Below, one piece after another: positions 1-8,300 of a DNA stretch of 64,000 bases. Each line of letters starts with the position of its first letter. The first letter of the stretch is position 1. This DNA is from Stutzerimonas stutzeri. GTDB lineage: Bacteria; Pseudomonadota; Gammaproteobacteria; Pseudomonadales; Pseudomonadaceae. The notes beneath the pieces are model-generated. The model did not search any database. It worked only from the letters and a program-made list of their open reading frames with translations, and was not told the DNA's origin. The position numbers were made by a program, and so were the translations under genes. The stretch covers positions 62,001 to 126,000 of the forward strand of contig NZ_JAMOHZ010000009.1 in the NCBI RefSeq assembly GCF_024448715.1. The letters are read 5' to 3'.

Positions 1-628
1 TCATTGCTTCGCGCACGGAGAGATCGTCCTTGCCGACGCTGGGATCGTTGAGGATGGCTACCGCCATCATCATCTGGCCCGAGGTGCAGTAGCCGCACTG
101 ATAGGCGTCGTGTTCGAGAAACGCCTGCTGGATGGGATGCAGCTGGCCATTGCGTTCGAGCCCTTCGACCGTAGTGATCTCATCGCCGTCATGGGCGATG
201 GCCAGGCTCAGGCAGGAATTGACCGCCTGGCCGTTGACATGGAGGGTGCACGCCCCGCACTGGCCGTGATCGCAGCCCTTCTTGGTGCCGGTAAGACCGA
301 GCGGGTGACGCAGCACGTCGAGCAGTACCATGTTGGCCGTGACATCGAGCGTGTGGGGTTGACCGTTGACCTTGAGGGTGATGCGCTGGTGGCCTGCCGC
401 CGGGGCCGCCTCGCCATCGGGGCGCTGTGCTGCTGGCTCCTCGGCGTCATTGACGTATCCGACCCGTGCCCAGGCTGGCACAGCGGCTGCTGCCAGGCCT
501 GTGGCCCCGACTGCCTTGAGAAAGGCACGGCGCGACCTGGAAGCAGTGTCGGGATCATGGATCCCCACCTCGCTGTCGTCCTTGTTTTCGGCGCTCTGCC
601 CAGGAGAATTACGGTTATCGTCTGCCAT
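1..628 (-). CDS. paoA: Tat-exported [2Fe-2S] subunit of a PaoABC-type aldehyde oxidoreductase (3' end off window)
   Basis: Partial gene whose 3' end lies beyond the left edge; 209 codons are visible. The start at 628 has a GAGG six bases upstream. Residues about 32-40 carry a twin-arginine signal (SRRAFLKAVGATG) followed by an Ala-rich hydrophobic stretch, so the protein should be exported folded to the periplasm. The mature part starts with a plant-type ferredoxin domain (GCDHGQCGACTLHVNG, then NSCL) that binds one [2Fe-2S] cluster, and continues into the helical second-cluster domain (YQCGYCTSGQ). The same order and motifs occur in E. coli PaoA (YagT), the electron-transfer subunit of a periplasmic molybdenum aldehyde dehydrogenase. 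FAD and Mo subunits would be expected downstream, outside the window. An isoquinoline 1-oxidoreductase alpha subunit is a close alternative name. Confidence 0.85.
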   Translation of the reverse strand, partial: MADDNRNSPGQSAENKDDSEVGIHDPDTASRSRRAFLKAVGATGLAAAAVPAWARVGYVNDAEEPAAQRPDGEAAPAAGHQRITLKVNGQPHTLDVTANMVLLDVLRHPLGLTGTKKGCDHGQCGACTLHVNGQAVNSCLSLAIAHDGDEITTVEGLERNGQLHPIQQAFLEHDAYQCGYCTSGQMMMAVAILNDPSVGKDDLSVREAM

Positions 629-989
629 GGTTGCCTCATCGCTGGGCTGCCTTGAGGCAGCGGATTTGCTGGACTGAGCGCCTCGCATTTCGCCTGTAGC
701 GCGAATGCGAGCCTTACCCCGACTTCTCCTAATTCCCTGCGACCAACATTTACTCCGTGATTCGTCCGATCACTGGCGATTGAGATAATTCCCGCGATCG
801 GGCCGGAGCTGCGCAACCGCCTGCATTGTCATGTGCCCTTTTCCGACCGGTACGAGCAGCAGGGGCTGTTCGTCGCTGGCGGATATATGACAACTTTGCG
901 CCAATACCGAATAAGGCTTTGAGCCACAGAACCATGGGGCGCACCCATCCTGACTCAAGCTCAATGCCGACCTGCAGGTGCCCGGCGGC
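629..989. other. Intergenic region upstream of paoA-like gene, no gene seen
   Basis: This 361-bp stretch separates the start of the [2Fe-2S] gene from the 3' end of the sensor kinase, both on the minus strand. Short ORFs on both strands encode no recognisable protein. A perfect hairpin with six-base arms (GCTGCC and GGCAGC, loop TTGA) lies at 646-661, inside the likely 5' leader of the [2Fe-2S] gene. I see no convincing -35/-10 pair, although the promoter of that gene must be here or further upstream. Confidence 0.4.
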
Positions 990-3050
990 TCAAGCCAGTA
1001 GGTGGTCGAGGAGCACTTCGAGCTGTTGCATGGAAAACGGCTTGGCCAGTGTCGGGGTGCCAGGTTCGCCAACCGTCGCGCCGTAACCGGACACGTACAC
1101 CACCTTCAAGCCCGGCTGCATATCACGCGCCTGCGCTGCCAGTTCAAGCCCTGACTGGCCGGGTAGCGTGATGTCGGTCAGCAGGATCTCGAAGCGTTGT
1201 CTGCCCAACAGCTGCAGAGCCGTTTCCGCATCGGCGGCGCCCGTCGCCTGATGTCCGAGCACGTCGAGCATTTCGCAGGTCATTTCGAGTATCGCCGGTT
1301 CGTCTTCGACGACCAGAACCTGCGGCGACGTTGCCGTCGAGTCGACTGCCTCGACGACGCCGCTCGAGATTGACGGCTGTTGTCGCTTGGGCCGATTGGC
1401 CAGCAGATGTCGCAGTTTTCGCGCCAATTGCTCGAGGCGATACGGCTTGCTGATCAGCTCGACACCGGGATCGAGCCGGCCGCCGTGAACGATGGCGTTT
1501 TGCGTGTAACCGGAGGTGAACAACACCACGATATCTGGTAACAGCTGCTGGGCCTGGCGCGCCAGCTCGGGGCTGCGCAGCGGGCCTGGCATCACCACGT
1601 CAGTGAACAGCAGGTCGATCGCCAGTCCGCTCTGCAAGATACTCAGGGCACTTTGCGCATCGTTGGCGCGCAGCACGCTGTAGCCAAGGCTGCCCAGTTG
1701 ATCGACTACGGTCGCCTGCACCGCCAGGTCGTCCTCAACCACCAGCACGGTTTCGTGCCCGCCGGTGATCGGCCCGCTCGGCGGCGGTGCCGGCGCCCGC
1801 TCCGCCTGCAGCGTGCGCGGCAGATAGACCTTGACCGTGGTTCCGTGGCCGACCTCGCTGTACAGCCGAATGTGCCCTCCGCTTTGCTTGGCGAAGCCGT
1901 AGGCCATCGACAATCCGAGGCCGGTGCCTTCGCCTTCCGGTTTGGTGGTGAAGAAGGGTTCGAATACACGCTCGGTCAGTTCGACCGACATGCCGATGCC
2001 GGTATCGGAGACCGCCAGCAGCACATATTGTCCAGGCGTCACGTCGCCAGCTGCGTGCGCGTATTCGTCGTCGAGCATGGCGTTGCTCAGTTCGAGGGTC
2101 AGCCGGCCACCGCCGCGCATCGCATCGCGGGCATTGATGGCCAGATTGAGGACCACGTTCTCCAGCTGGTTCGGGTCCACCAGGGTGGTCCACAGGCCGC
2201 CAGCGACGACCGTTTCGATTTCCACGTACTCACCCAGCGCGCGGCGCAGCAAGCCGTCCATGTCGCGCAACAGGCGAGCCAGATTGGTCGGCGCCGGGCT
2301 CAGCGGCTGCCGGCGAGCGAAGGCCAGCAGCTGGGAAGAAAGCTTGGCGCCACGCTCCACCGCGGCCGAGGCCAGGTCGATCCGGCCGCCGAGACGCTCG
2401 TTGTGCGAAACCGTCTCACGTACCAATTGCAGGTTGGCGCCGATGATTTGCAGCACATTATTGAAGTCATGCGCCACGCCGCCGGTCAGCTTGCCGATCG
2501 CTTCCAGCTTCTGTGATTGGTGCAGGGCCTGCTGGCTGCGCTCGAGTTCGCAGGTGCGCTGGTCGACCAGCGCCTGCAGATGCTCCTCTGAGCGCTGCAA
2601 CTGCTCCTGCGCCAATCGCTGCGCGGTGACATCATGGCCCTGACAGAAGATACCGGTGATCAGCCCATGCTCGGACAGCACCGGCTGGAACACGAAATCG
2701 ACATAGCGCAGCTGGCGCGGGGCCTGCCGTGCGCGCGGTATATGCACCGCCACGCCGCGCCCGACGAACGGACGACGGGTGGCATAAACGCGGTCGAGCA
2801 GGTCGCGCACCGGCTGGCTTTCCATTTCCGGAAAGGCATCGGCGGCGGGCCGACCAATGGCATCACGATGCCCGACCAGCTGATAGAACGCGCGGTTGGC
2901 CAGCTCCACCAAATGCCGTGGCCCCTGCGTCACGACGACGAAGCCGGGCGCTTGCTGGAACAGCTGGTGCAGGTGTTGTCGTTCCGCCTGCAGTTCGGCC
3001 TGGTGGGCCAATCGCTGCGTGGCGATGGCAGACACATCGCGAATCATCAA
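990..3050 (-). CDS. Hybrid sensor histidine kinase, C-terminal part of a frameshifted gene (PAS-HisKA-HATPase-REC-REC)
   Basis: Encodes 686 residues from a TTG, but this is probably not the true N-terminus. The reading frame is open upstream of it and continues the protein encoded at 3110-3853 if one base is restored near 3122. Visible domains in order: a PAS domain (about 25-145), a coiled linker, a HisKA-type dimerisation domain with phospho-His about 194 in GGVAHDFNNVLQ, a HATPase domain (NAINARDAMRGGG, DTGIGM, GTGLGLSMAYG), and two receiver domains (FTDVVMPG and LTDITLPGQSG, each with the conserved Lys: SKPY, AKPF). The family phosphorylates its own receivers and often a separate output protein. 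Whether the gene still works depends on the frameshift being real. Confidence 0.75.
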   Translation of the reverse strand: MMIRDVSAIATQRLAHQAELQAERQHLHQLFQQAPGFVVVTQGPRHLVELANRAFYQLVGHRDAIGRPAADAFPEMESQPVRDLLDRVYATRRPFVGRGVAVHIPRARQAPRQLRYVDFVFQPVLSEHGLITGIFCQGHDVTAQRLAQEQLQRSEEHLQALVDQRTCELERSQQALHQSQKLEAIGKLTGGVAHDFNNVLQIIGANLQLVRETVSHNERLGGRIDLASAAVERGAKLSSQLLAFARRQPLSPAPTNLARLLRDMDGLLRRALGEYVEIETVVAGGLWTTLVDPNQLENVVLNLAINARDAMRGGGRLTLELSNAMLDDEYAHAAGDVTPGQYVLLAVSDTGIGMSVELTERVFEPFFTTKPEGEGTGLGLSMAYGFAKQSGGHIRLYSEVGHGTTVKVYLPRTLQAERAPAPPPSGPITGGHETVLVVEDDLAVQATVVDQLGSLGYSVLRANDAQSALSILQSGLAIDLLFTDVVMPGPLRSPELARQAQQLLPDIVVLFTSGYTQNAIVHGGRLDPGVELISKPYRLEQLARKLRHLLANRPKRQQPSISSGVVEAVDSTATSPQVLVVEDEPAILEMTCEMLDVLGHQATGAADAETALQLLGRQRFEILLTDITLPGQSGLELAAQARDMQPGLKVVYVSGYGATVGEPGTPTLAKPFSMQQLEVLLDHLLA

Positions 3051-3109
3051 CGAAACGCCGATCAGCGTCTGGGTCTCGTCGCGGACGGCCGAGCAGAGTA
3101 TTTCCAGCG

Positions 3110-3853
3110 CTATCGGCTGGCGTCCTGCAACAGGGTGCTTTCGACCAGCACCGAGCGCTTACCGGCGCTCAGCGCTCGCAGGGCCTCGTCGAGATCCGAA
3201 TTCCAGAAGCGCAGACTGCGCGCGTCCTGACCGGCGGCAACGGCCGAAGGCAGGCCGAACAGCTCTTCGGCGCCAGCGCTCCAGAACATCACTTGTTGGT
3301 CGGCATCGAGACCGACGATCGCTTCTTGGGCGAAGTCGATGAAGTTCGCCAGATAATGATCGGCCATCGCCTGACGCTTTTGTGCCTGGCTGTCAGGCCG
3401 TGAGGGCAGGCTGAGATTGGCGGTGTCTAGCGTAGTACGCAGCCTCGCGCGGCGCCGGGCGGTCTGGCTGGCGAGCGCCAGGACATCTTCCAGGGTGTCG
3501 TCATCAGGCACCACCGCCCAATGAATGCCGAGCATCGGCGCCATGCCCAGCTGCCGTCTGAAGTCCGCCAAGGTCGATGGCTCGCGCACGAACAGCAGCT
3601 CGCAACGTGACCAACGTTGCCGGGCGGTTCGAGCCAGACCCGCGGGACGCTCGAGCGAAGGGGCGAAGATCAGTACGGCGGGTTCGCTGTCGGCGTCAGC
3701 CCGGCCGAGCCATTCGGCCAGCGCCTGTTCGTTCAGCAGGTGCGTTTCGCTGGCATGCCGGCGGGCCAGCGCATGGATGTCGTCGATCCGGTCGTGATCG
3801 GGCTCACCCGTCGCAACGATAATGATCGATTGAAGCGGTGCCGTGGCACTCAT
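3110..3853 (-). CDS. Hybrid sensor histidine kinase, N-terminal part of a frameshifted gene (receiver-like and PAS domains)
   Basis: Encodes 247 residues. The ATG at 3853 overlaps the stop of the acyl-CoA dehydrogenase gene as ATGA, so the two are translationally coupled. Residues about 1-130 look like a degenerate receiver-type sensor region. Residues about 165-240 form the first half of a PAS domain (NFIDFAQEAIVGLDADQQVMF). The frame then hits TAG inside the PAS domain. Adding one C in the sequence around 3122 would join it in frame to the kinase part, as ...LLQDRQPIALEILC..., and give a protein of about 954 residues. The total length 990-3853 is one base short of a multiple of three. This is either a genuine pseudogene or a sequencing error. 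Confidence 0.7.
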   Translation of the reverse strand: MSATAPLQSIIIVATGEPDHDRIDDIHALARRHASETHLLNEQALAEWLGRADADSEPAVLIFAPSLERPAGLARTARQRWSRCELLFVREPSTLADFRRQLGMAPMLGIHWAVVPDDDTLEDVLALASQTARRRARLRTTLDTANLSLPSRPDSQAQKRQAMADHYLANFIDFAQEAIVGLDADQQVMFWSAGAEELFGLPSAVAAGQDARSLRFWNSDLDEALRALSAGKRSVLVESTLLQDASR

Positions 3854-5013
3854 AGCAGCGGCAGGCCGAGTAGGTTGCGTCCGGTCCACAGCTTGAGCAG
3901 ATCGGTCGTCGGCGACATCACATGGCTGGCCCGAGCGTCGCGCAACATCTGGGCGACGCGGCTGTTTTCCCGATAGGCGCTTCCGCCACAGAGAGTCATG
4001 GCCTCGTTCGCCAGCATGACCGCCGTTTCGCCAGCGTCAGCCTTGCACGCGAGAATATAGGGCAGTGCATCGGCATGGCCGCTATCACCCAACCGCGCGG
4101 CCTCGCGCACCAGCGCTCGGGATTTTTCCAGCGCGACCCACATCTCGCCGAAGCGGATCTGCAAGGCTTCCGTTTCACGCAGCGCGGCGCCCGAATGGGC
4201 ATAGCGGCGATTGCGCAGGTGGTCGCCGGTTGCGTCCAGCGCCGACTGGGCGATGCCCAGGTAAGTACCCGCCATCGCCATGAGGAAGAACGGCGCTACC
4301 ACTTCGAATACGTACCAGACCTGATCGCCGGCCTCGCCCAGCAAGTTGGCGCGGGGGACCCGAACATTGTCGAGCCGAAGTCCCCGCGAGGAATTGCCAC
4401 GCATGCCGAAGCCCGCCCAAGGTTCGAGCCAGGTCATGCCGCTCGTGTCGCGATCGAGAATCACGCAACTGAAGTCGCCGGTTTCGTTATCTGCGCCGCC
4501 GGCTACCGTCGAGACCACATAGGAGTCGGCATGCCCGCCGTTGGTCACGAACTGCTTGGTGCCGTCGAGATGGAAATGCTCGCCGTCGGTGCGCAGCGTC
4601 GTGCCAGGCAGGTAAAAGTGCGCACCCGAGCCGGCTTCCGAAAGCGCCAGCGTAGTGAGATGCTCACCCGATGCGATGGCTTCGAGGTAATGCTGGCGGT
4701 GGTGAGATGTCGCCTTGGCTGCGATCACCGCCGTGCCAACGCAATGCATGCCAAAACACAGCGCCGAAGACGGACAGGCCTTGCTCAACGTTTCGGTGAG
4801 CACACTCAGCGCCAACAGGCCCTGGCCGTGGCCGCCTTGCGCGACGGGCACCTGCAGACCGAACAGCCCGGCTTGCGCCAGCGCTTCAAGGGTATGTGCC
4901 GGCCACAGACATTCCCGGTCCACGCGCTCGGCGTTGGGAGCGACGACCTGGTCGACCAGCTGTTCGGTGGTCGCCTTGAGCGCCGAGAGCTTGGGCGTGA
5001 GGGTGGTTGGCAT
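3850..5013 (-). CDS. Acyl-CoA dehydrogenase family protein
   Basis: 387 residues from the ATG at 5013 (MPTTLTPKLSAL); an in-frame start at 5067 adds 18 residues that do not look like the family. Flavin-dependent dehydrogenase fold: an N-terminal helical domain, the central motif ALSEAGSGAHFYLPGT, LDGTKQFVTNGG, and a C-terminal helical domain ending in the RDARASHVM segment. The usual catalytic Glu near the C-terminus (YEGT-type motif) is not evident; Ser/Pro/Thr residues occupy that stretch (VMSPTTDLL). The enzyme may therefore be a DszC-like monooxygenase or an acyl-CoA dehydrogenase relative with another reaction. It overlaps the following sensor kinase by four bases, suggesting the kinase senses or regulates something linked to this pathway. 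Confidence 0.75.
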   Translation of the reverse strand: MPTTLTPKLSALKATTEQLVDQVVAPNAERVDRECLWPAHTLEALAQAGLFGLQVPVAQGGHGQGLLALSVLTETLSKACPSSALCFGMHCVGTAVIAAKATSHHRQHYLEAIASGEHLTTLALSEAGSGAHFYLPGTTLRTDGEHFHLDGTKQFVTNGGHADSYVVSTVAGGADNETGDFSCVILDRDTSGMTWLEPWAGFGMRGNSSRGLRLDNVRVPRANLLGEAGDQVWYVFEVVAPFFLMAMAGTYLGIAQSALDATGDHLRNRRYAHSGAALRETEALQIRFGEMWVALEKSRALVREAARLGDSGHADALPYILACKADAGETAVMLANEAMTLCGGSAYRENSRVAQMLRDARASHVMSPTTDLLKLWTGRNLLGLPLL

Positions 5014-5908
5014 ACAGAGAGAATCCTGGTCGAAGTATTGAGGCAATACAGTGCATGGACACCGCATCTATGCCACCGACTCCTTGACCGGCGGAAAAGT
5101 CCCTGCAGGGCCCAAGCGTGAAGTGCTCGATCGATGCCCTTCACTTCTCGTTTTGCCGCGCCACATCGGGGCCCGGTTTTTCGCTCGGGGTTTTGCCAAA
5201 GCGTTACCCTGACAGCTCGCGGCAAAGCATCTTGTTCATGTATGAGCTCCGCATCGATCTGATCCCATGCGGCCACTCGATAGGCCGGGCAGCGAACGCC
5301 CCGTGCCAACAAACACAAAAAAGCCCCGCATCGAGCGATGCGGGGCTTTTCTGTGCAAGGCTGAGTCCTATCCCTTTGGCCGCTCCAAGCGGCATTTCCT
5401 CACGCCAGTCCAGGCGCTTTGCGACATCCTTCGCGGCAGCCACAACCGACAACCCGAAAGTTGTGGGCGCGCCGTGCTAGGCGATTCGTGACGCATCATG
5501 ATGGGTCACTGACCGGCTAGCAGCGGCAGCAGGGTTATGAGCGGCCGTGATGGCAAAAGTTCCACTTTTGAAATGAAAACGCCATCAGATTAAGCGTGAC
5601 CTAGCCAAACGCCAGTAAATGTAGCTGGGCGAGGCGTGTGCCATAGGTCGCCTTGCATAGTTTTCAGACCCCACGCCTTCGCGGCCGCAGCGAATTTGCC
5701 AAAGCCCCGCCAGACCGCGTCTCGGCGTAATTCGGCCGCTAATGGCCTTTCGCCGAGGCGAACCAAAGGTAACGACCTCGATATATTTCGCGCTACTTGT
5801 AGCCGGAACATGCCGAGCGAATCGCGGTCAGCTGTCCGTCGCCACACTCCAGCGCAACTGAAGGCAAGCTTGCCACCACGGAGCCAGCCTTGGGAGCCGG
5901 GCTACTCA
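5014..5908. other. Long intergenic region with a terminator and small inverted repeats
   Basis: This 895-bp gap lies between the divergent acyl-CoA dehydrogenase and flippase genes. Short ORFs run across the terminator hairpin and have no recognisable product, so I call no gene. The strong hairpin at 5321-5350 is annotated separately. Further repeats are a 7-bp pair CCACAAC/GTTGTGG at 5440-5466, and a nested structure at 5549-5586 (GATGGC...GCCATC enclosing CAAAAGT/ACTTTTG). The frame of the flippase stays open back to 5636, but that extension is Arg/Ser/Pro-rich and unlike the family. Confidence 0.5.
5321..5350. terminator. Rho-independent terminator, bidirectional
   Basis: A perfect stem of AAGCCCCGCATCG type pairs with its complement around a very small loop, flanked by an A-run on the left and TTTT on the right, so it could work in both directions. 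Neither neighbouring gene ends here: both flanking genes point away from it. It may therefore be the relic of a lost gene, or may insulate the two divergent transcripts. Confidence 0.75.
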
Positions 5909-7237
5909 ATGACCGCAGTTACTACCCTCTTCAACAAACTCAAGCTCTATCTATTCAACGCCTCGTGGATGATGGCGGAACGGCTGCTGCATATCGGCGT
6001 GGGCTTTCTCACGGCAATCTTGCTGGCGCGGTATCTGGGCCCGGAGCAGTTCGGCATCCTCTCCTATGCGATCTCGATGACCGCCATCTTCGCCTCGGCC
6101 GGCCATATGGGGTTGGCCGGTCTGGTGGTGCGCGAGGTGGTGAGGAAGCCGGACAAGGTCCCGGAGACCCTCGGCACCACCTTTCTTTTGAAGCTGACCG
6201 GGATGACGCTCGGCTTCATCCTGATCTTGATCTATTCGTTGTTGTTCGAAGAGATCGGCGGCACCGAGTTCTGGATGCTGCTGATCGTCGCTTCGGCGAT
6301 CTTCTTTCAGACCTTCGACGTGGTGGAGTACTGGTTCCAGTCGCAGGTACAGGCCAAATACCCAGCCATCGCAAAGTCCAGCGCGATCCTGCTTTCGGCC
6401 GGGCTCAAGCTATTGCTGGTGCTCAGCGGCGCGGGGGTGGTGGCCTTCGCCTTCGCCCACACCGCGCAGTTCATGCTGGCCGCAGTGATATTGGCAATCC
6501 TCTACAAAGGCACCACGACCGTCTCGGTGATGAGCTGGAAAGCCAGCTTCGCCAAAGCCAAGGAGCTGCTCAGCCAAGGCTGGATCATCTATGTCGGTTC
6601 GATCTTCGCGGTGATCTACATGAAGATCGATCAGGTGATGCTCAAGTGGATGGTTGGCGCCGAAGAGGTCGGAGTCTATGCAGTCGCGGCGCAACTATCG
6701 GAAGCCTGGTACTTCCTGCCGACCGCCATCGTCGCGTCTTTCTTTCCCAAGCTGATCAAACTGCACGCCGCCGACACGACGAGATTCAATCAGCGTTTAC
6801 AGCAGCTGTTCGATGTTTTGTTCCTCCTCGCCGTCGCCGTTGCGGTGCTGGTGACGCTCGTCGCCGGGCCGCTGATTTCGCTGCTGTTCGGTGCCGAATA
6901 CCAGAACTCCGCCTCAATCCTCGTTATCCATATTTGGGGTGGCGTGTTCATCTTCATGCGCGCGCTGTTCAGCCGCTGGATCCTCATAGAGGGCGCGCTG
7001 ATGTTTTCCTTGGTCACACAGGGCCTCGGCGCCCTGGCCAATATTGGCCTGAACCTGCTGCTGATTCCGCATTACGGCGGTGAGGGCGCAGCCATGGCGA
7101 CGCTGATTTCATACGCAATCGCTTCCTACGCCGCGCTGCTGGTGCACAAGAAAACCCGGCCGGTGTTTTACATGATGACCCGATCCATCTTCAGTCCATT
7201 TCGCTATGCATTCAGCGCCGTAGGAGCCACCCGATGA
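5909..7237 (+). CDS. Oligosaccharide flippase family protein (Wzx-like)
   Basis: 442 residues from the ATG at 5909 (MTAVTTLFNKLKL). It is a polytopic membrane protein of the MATE/polysaccharide-transport superfamily with about 12 hydrophobic segments. The N-terminus (MMAERLLHIGVGFLTAILLA, then RYLGPEQFGILSYA) is characteristic of RfbX/Wzx-type flippases, which move undecaprenyl-linked glycan units across the inner membrane. An in-frame extension back to 5636 is rejected because it lacks a hydrophobic or family-like sequence. The stop overlaps the next gene's start as ATGA, so it is co-translated with the nitroreductase-like gene and the pyruvyl transferase. Confidence 0.85.
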   Translation: MTAVTTLFNKLKLYLFNASWMMAERLLHIGVGFLTAILLARYLGPEQFGILSYAISMTAIFASAGHMGLAGLVVREVVRKPDKVPETLGTTFLLKLTGMTLGFILILIYSLLFEEIGGTEFWMLLIVASAIFFQTFDVVEYWFQSQVQAKYPAIAKSSAILLSAGLKLLLVLSGAGVVAFAFAHTAQFMLAAVILAILYKGTTTVSVMSWKASFAKAKELLSQGWIIYVGSIFAVIYMKIDQVMLKWMVGAEEVGVYAVAAQLSEAWYFLPTAIVASFFPKLIKLHAADTTRFNQRLQQLFDVLFLLAVAVAVLVTLVAGPLISLLFGAEYQNSASILVIHIWGGVFIFMRALFSRWILIEGALMFSLVTQGLGALANIGLNLLLIPHYGGEGAAMATLISYAIASYAALLVHKKTRPVFYMMTRSIFSPFRYAFSAVGATR

Positions 7238-8292
7238 GCCTCATGTCCCTTGCCCGCGCCCTGCCCGACCCAGTGAAGACGGCGATCAAAGCCACTCGGG
7301 ACAATACTGGACTGGCTATGGTCCGGCTGTTTTCCGGCAACGGTTTCCTGTCTTCGCTGTACTACTGCTTTATCAGCCGCGAATTCGACCGCGAGCACCG
7401 TGCCGTACTGCTCGGCCGCCTGCAATTCGCCAGGCTGATGCGTAGCAAGGGCGAGAACGACGCCTTTCTGCGGCGCAACGTGCACCGGCTGGAGAAGGGC
7501 CTGATCATGCGCCCCCGCCGCAGCACCTTTGCCGAGGATTACATCGGCCCGACGGTCCGCTGTTATGCCGATGCGGCGCAGACCGGAGAGGTCAATGGCC
7601 AGCAGCGCTGGGCTAACGACGTGCTCACCGACTATTTTTCCGCGGTCGGTAGTACGCCGCGCATCGATTCGGCCAAGCGCGCGTTTTCCAGTGCGCAGAA
7701 CCCCGATGAATCGAACCGCCGCGTGCCGTACCCGCATAGCCAGTTGCCGGAATGTCCGGTCAGCTACGAAGAGCTGATGACGCTGTTCCGCCGTCGGCGC
7801 TCGGTGCGCTGGTATCAGAACAAGCCGGTCAGCAACGAGCTGATTGAGCAGGCAGTCAGAGCTGCCGCGCTGGCGCCCTCTGCCTGTAATCGGCAGCCAT
7901 TTCGCTTCTATGTCAGCAATGACCCCGCCAAGGCTGCCGATGTCGCCAAGTGCGCTGGCGGCACGGCGGGTTTCCACGACAACCTGCCCTGTGTGATAGC
8001 CGTGGTGGGCGATCTTAGCTGCTACCCAGAAGCGCGCGACCGCCACGTCGTCTATATCGACGGCTCGCTAGCAGCTATGCAGCTGATGCTGGCGTGCGAA
8101 AGCCTCGGCCTTTCCACCTGCTCGATCAACTGGCCGGACGTGGAAGAAAAGGAACGATTGCTGGCGAAAAAACTAGGCCTGGCCTACCACGAACGCACCG
8201 TGATGCTACTGGCGGTGGGCTATGCCGATCCAACTGGAGGGATTCCCTATTCGGACAAGAAGACCGAGCAAGACTTGATCGTATTCAACTGA
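7234..8292 (+). CDS. Nitroreductase-family protein with N-terminal extension, in a glycan cassette
   Basis: 352 residues; the start overlaps the flippase stop by four bases. The C-terminal half (about 180-345) is an FMN-dependent nitroreductase fold with RRRRSVRWYQ at its start, the flavin-contact region APSACNRQPFRFYV, and AMQLMLACESLGLSTC. The first 175 residues are a helical extension absent from simple nitroreductases. Such long nitroreductase relatives occur in exopolysaccharide clusters beside polysaccharide pyruvyl transferases, as here. The substrate is unknown. The family assignment is firm, the role in glycan modification is inference from the neighbours. Confidence 0.8.
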   Translation: MSLMSLARALPDPVKTAIKATRDNTGLAMVRLFSGNGFLSSLYYCFISREFDREHRAVLLGRLQFARLMRSKGENDAFLRRNVHRLEKGLIMRPRRSTFAEDYIGPTVRCYADAAQTGEVNGQQRWANDVLTDYFSAVGSTPRIDSAKRAFSSAQNPDESNRRVPYPHSQLPECPVSYEELMTLFRRRRSVRWYQNKPVSNELIEQAVRAAALAPSACNRQPFRFYVSNDPAKAADVAKCAGGTAGFHDNLPCVIAVVGDLSCYPEARDRHVVYIDGSLAAMQLMLACESLGLSTCSINWPDVEEKERLLAKKLGLAYHERTVMLLAVGYADPTGGIPYSDKKTEQDLIVFN

Positions 8293-8300
8293 GGTAAGCG

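Noticed and set aside
770..1072. Minus-strand 100-aa ORF after the hybrid kinase
   Set aside because: Overlaps the kinase 3' end in another frame and has no ribosome-binding site or family-like sequence.
3922..5121. Plus-strand ORF of 399 aa opposite the acyl-CoA dehydrogenase
   Set aside because: Exactly antisense to a recognisable enzyme; no ribosome-binding site or domain.
5204..5452. Minus-strand 82-aa ORF in the gap upstream of the acyl-CoA dehydrogenase
   Set aside because: It runs through the terminator hairpin, whose inverted repeat makes the apparent protein repeat; no family match that I know.
5636..5908. N-terminal extension of the flippase
   Set aside because: Arg/Ser/Pro-rich and not membrane-like, whereas the protein starting at 5909 begins as the family does.
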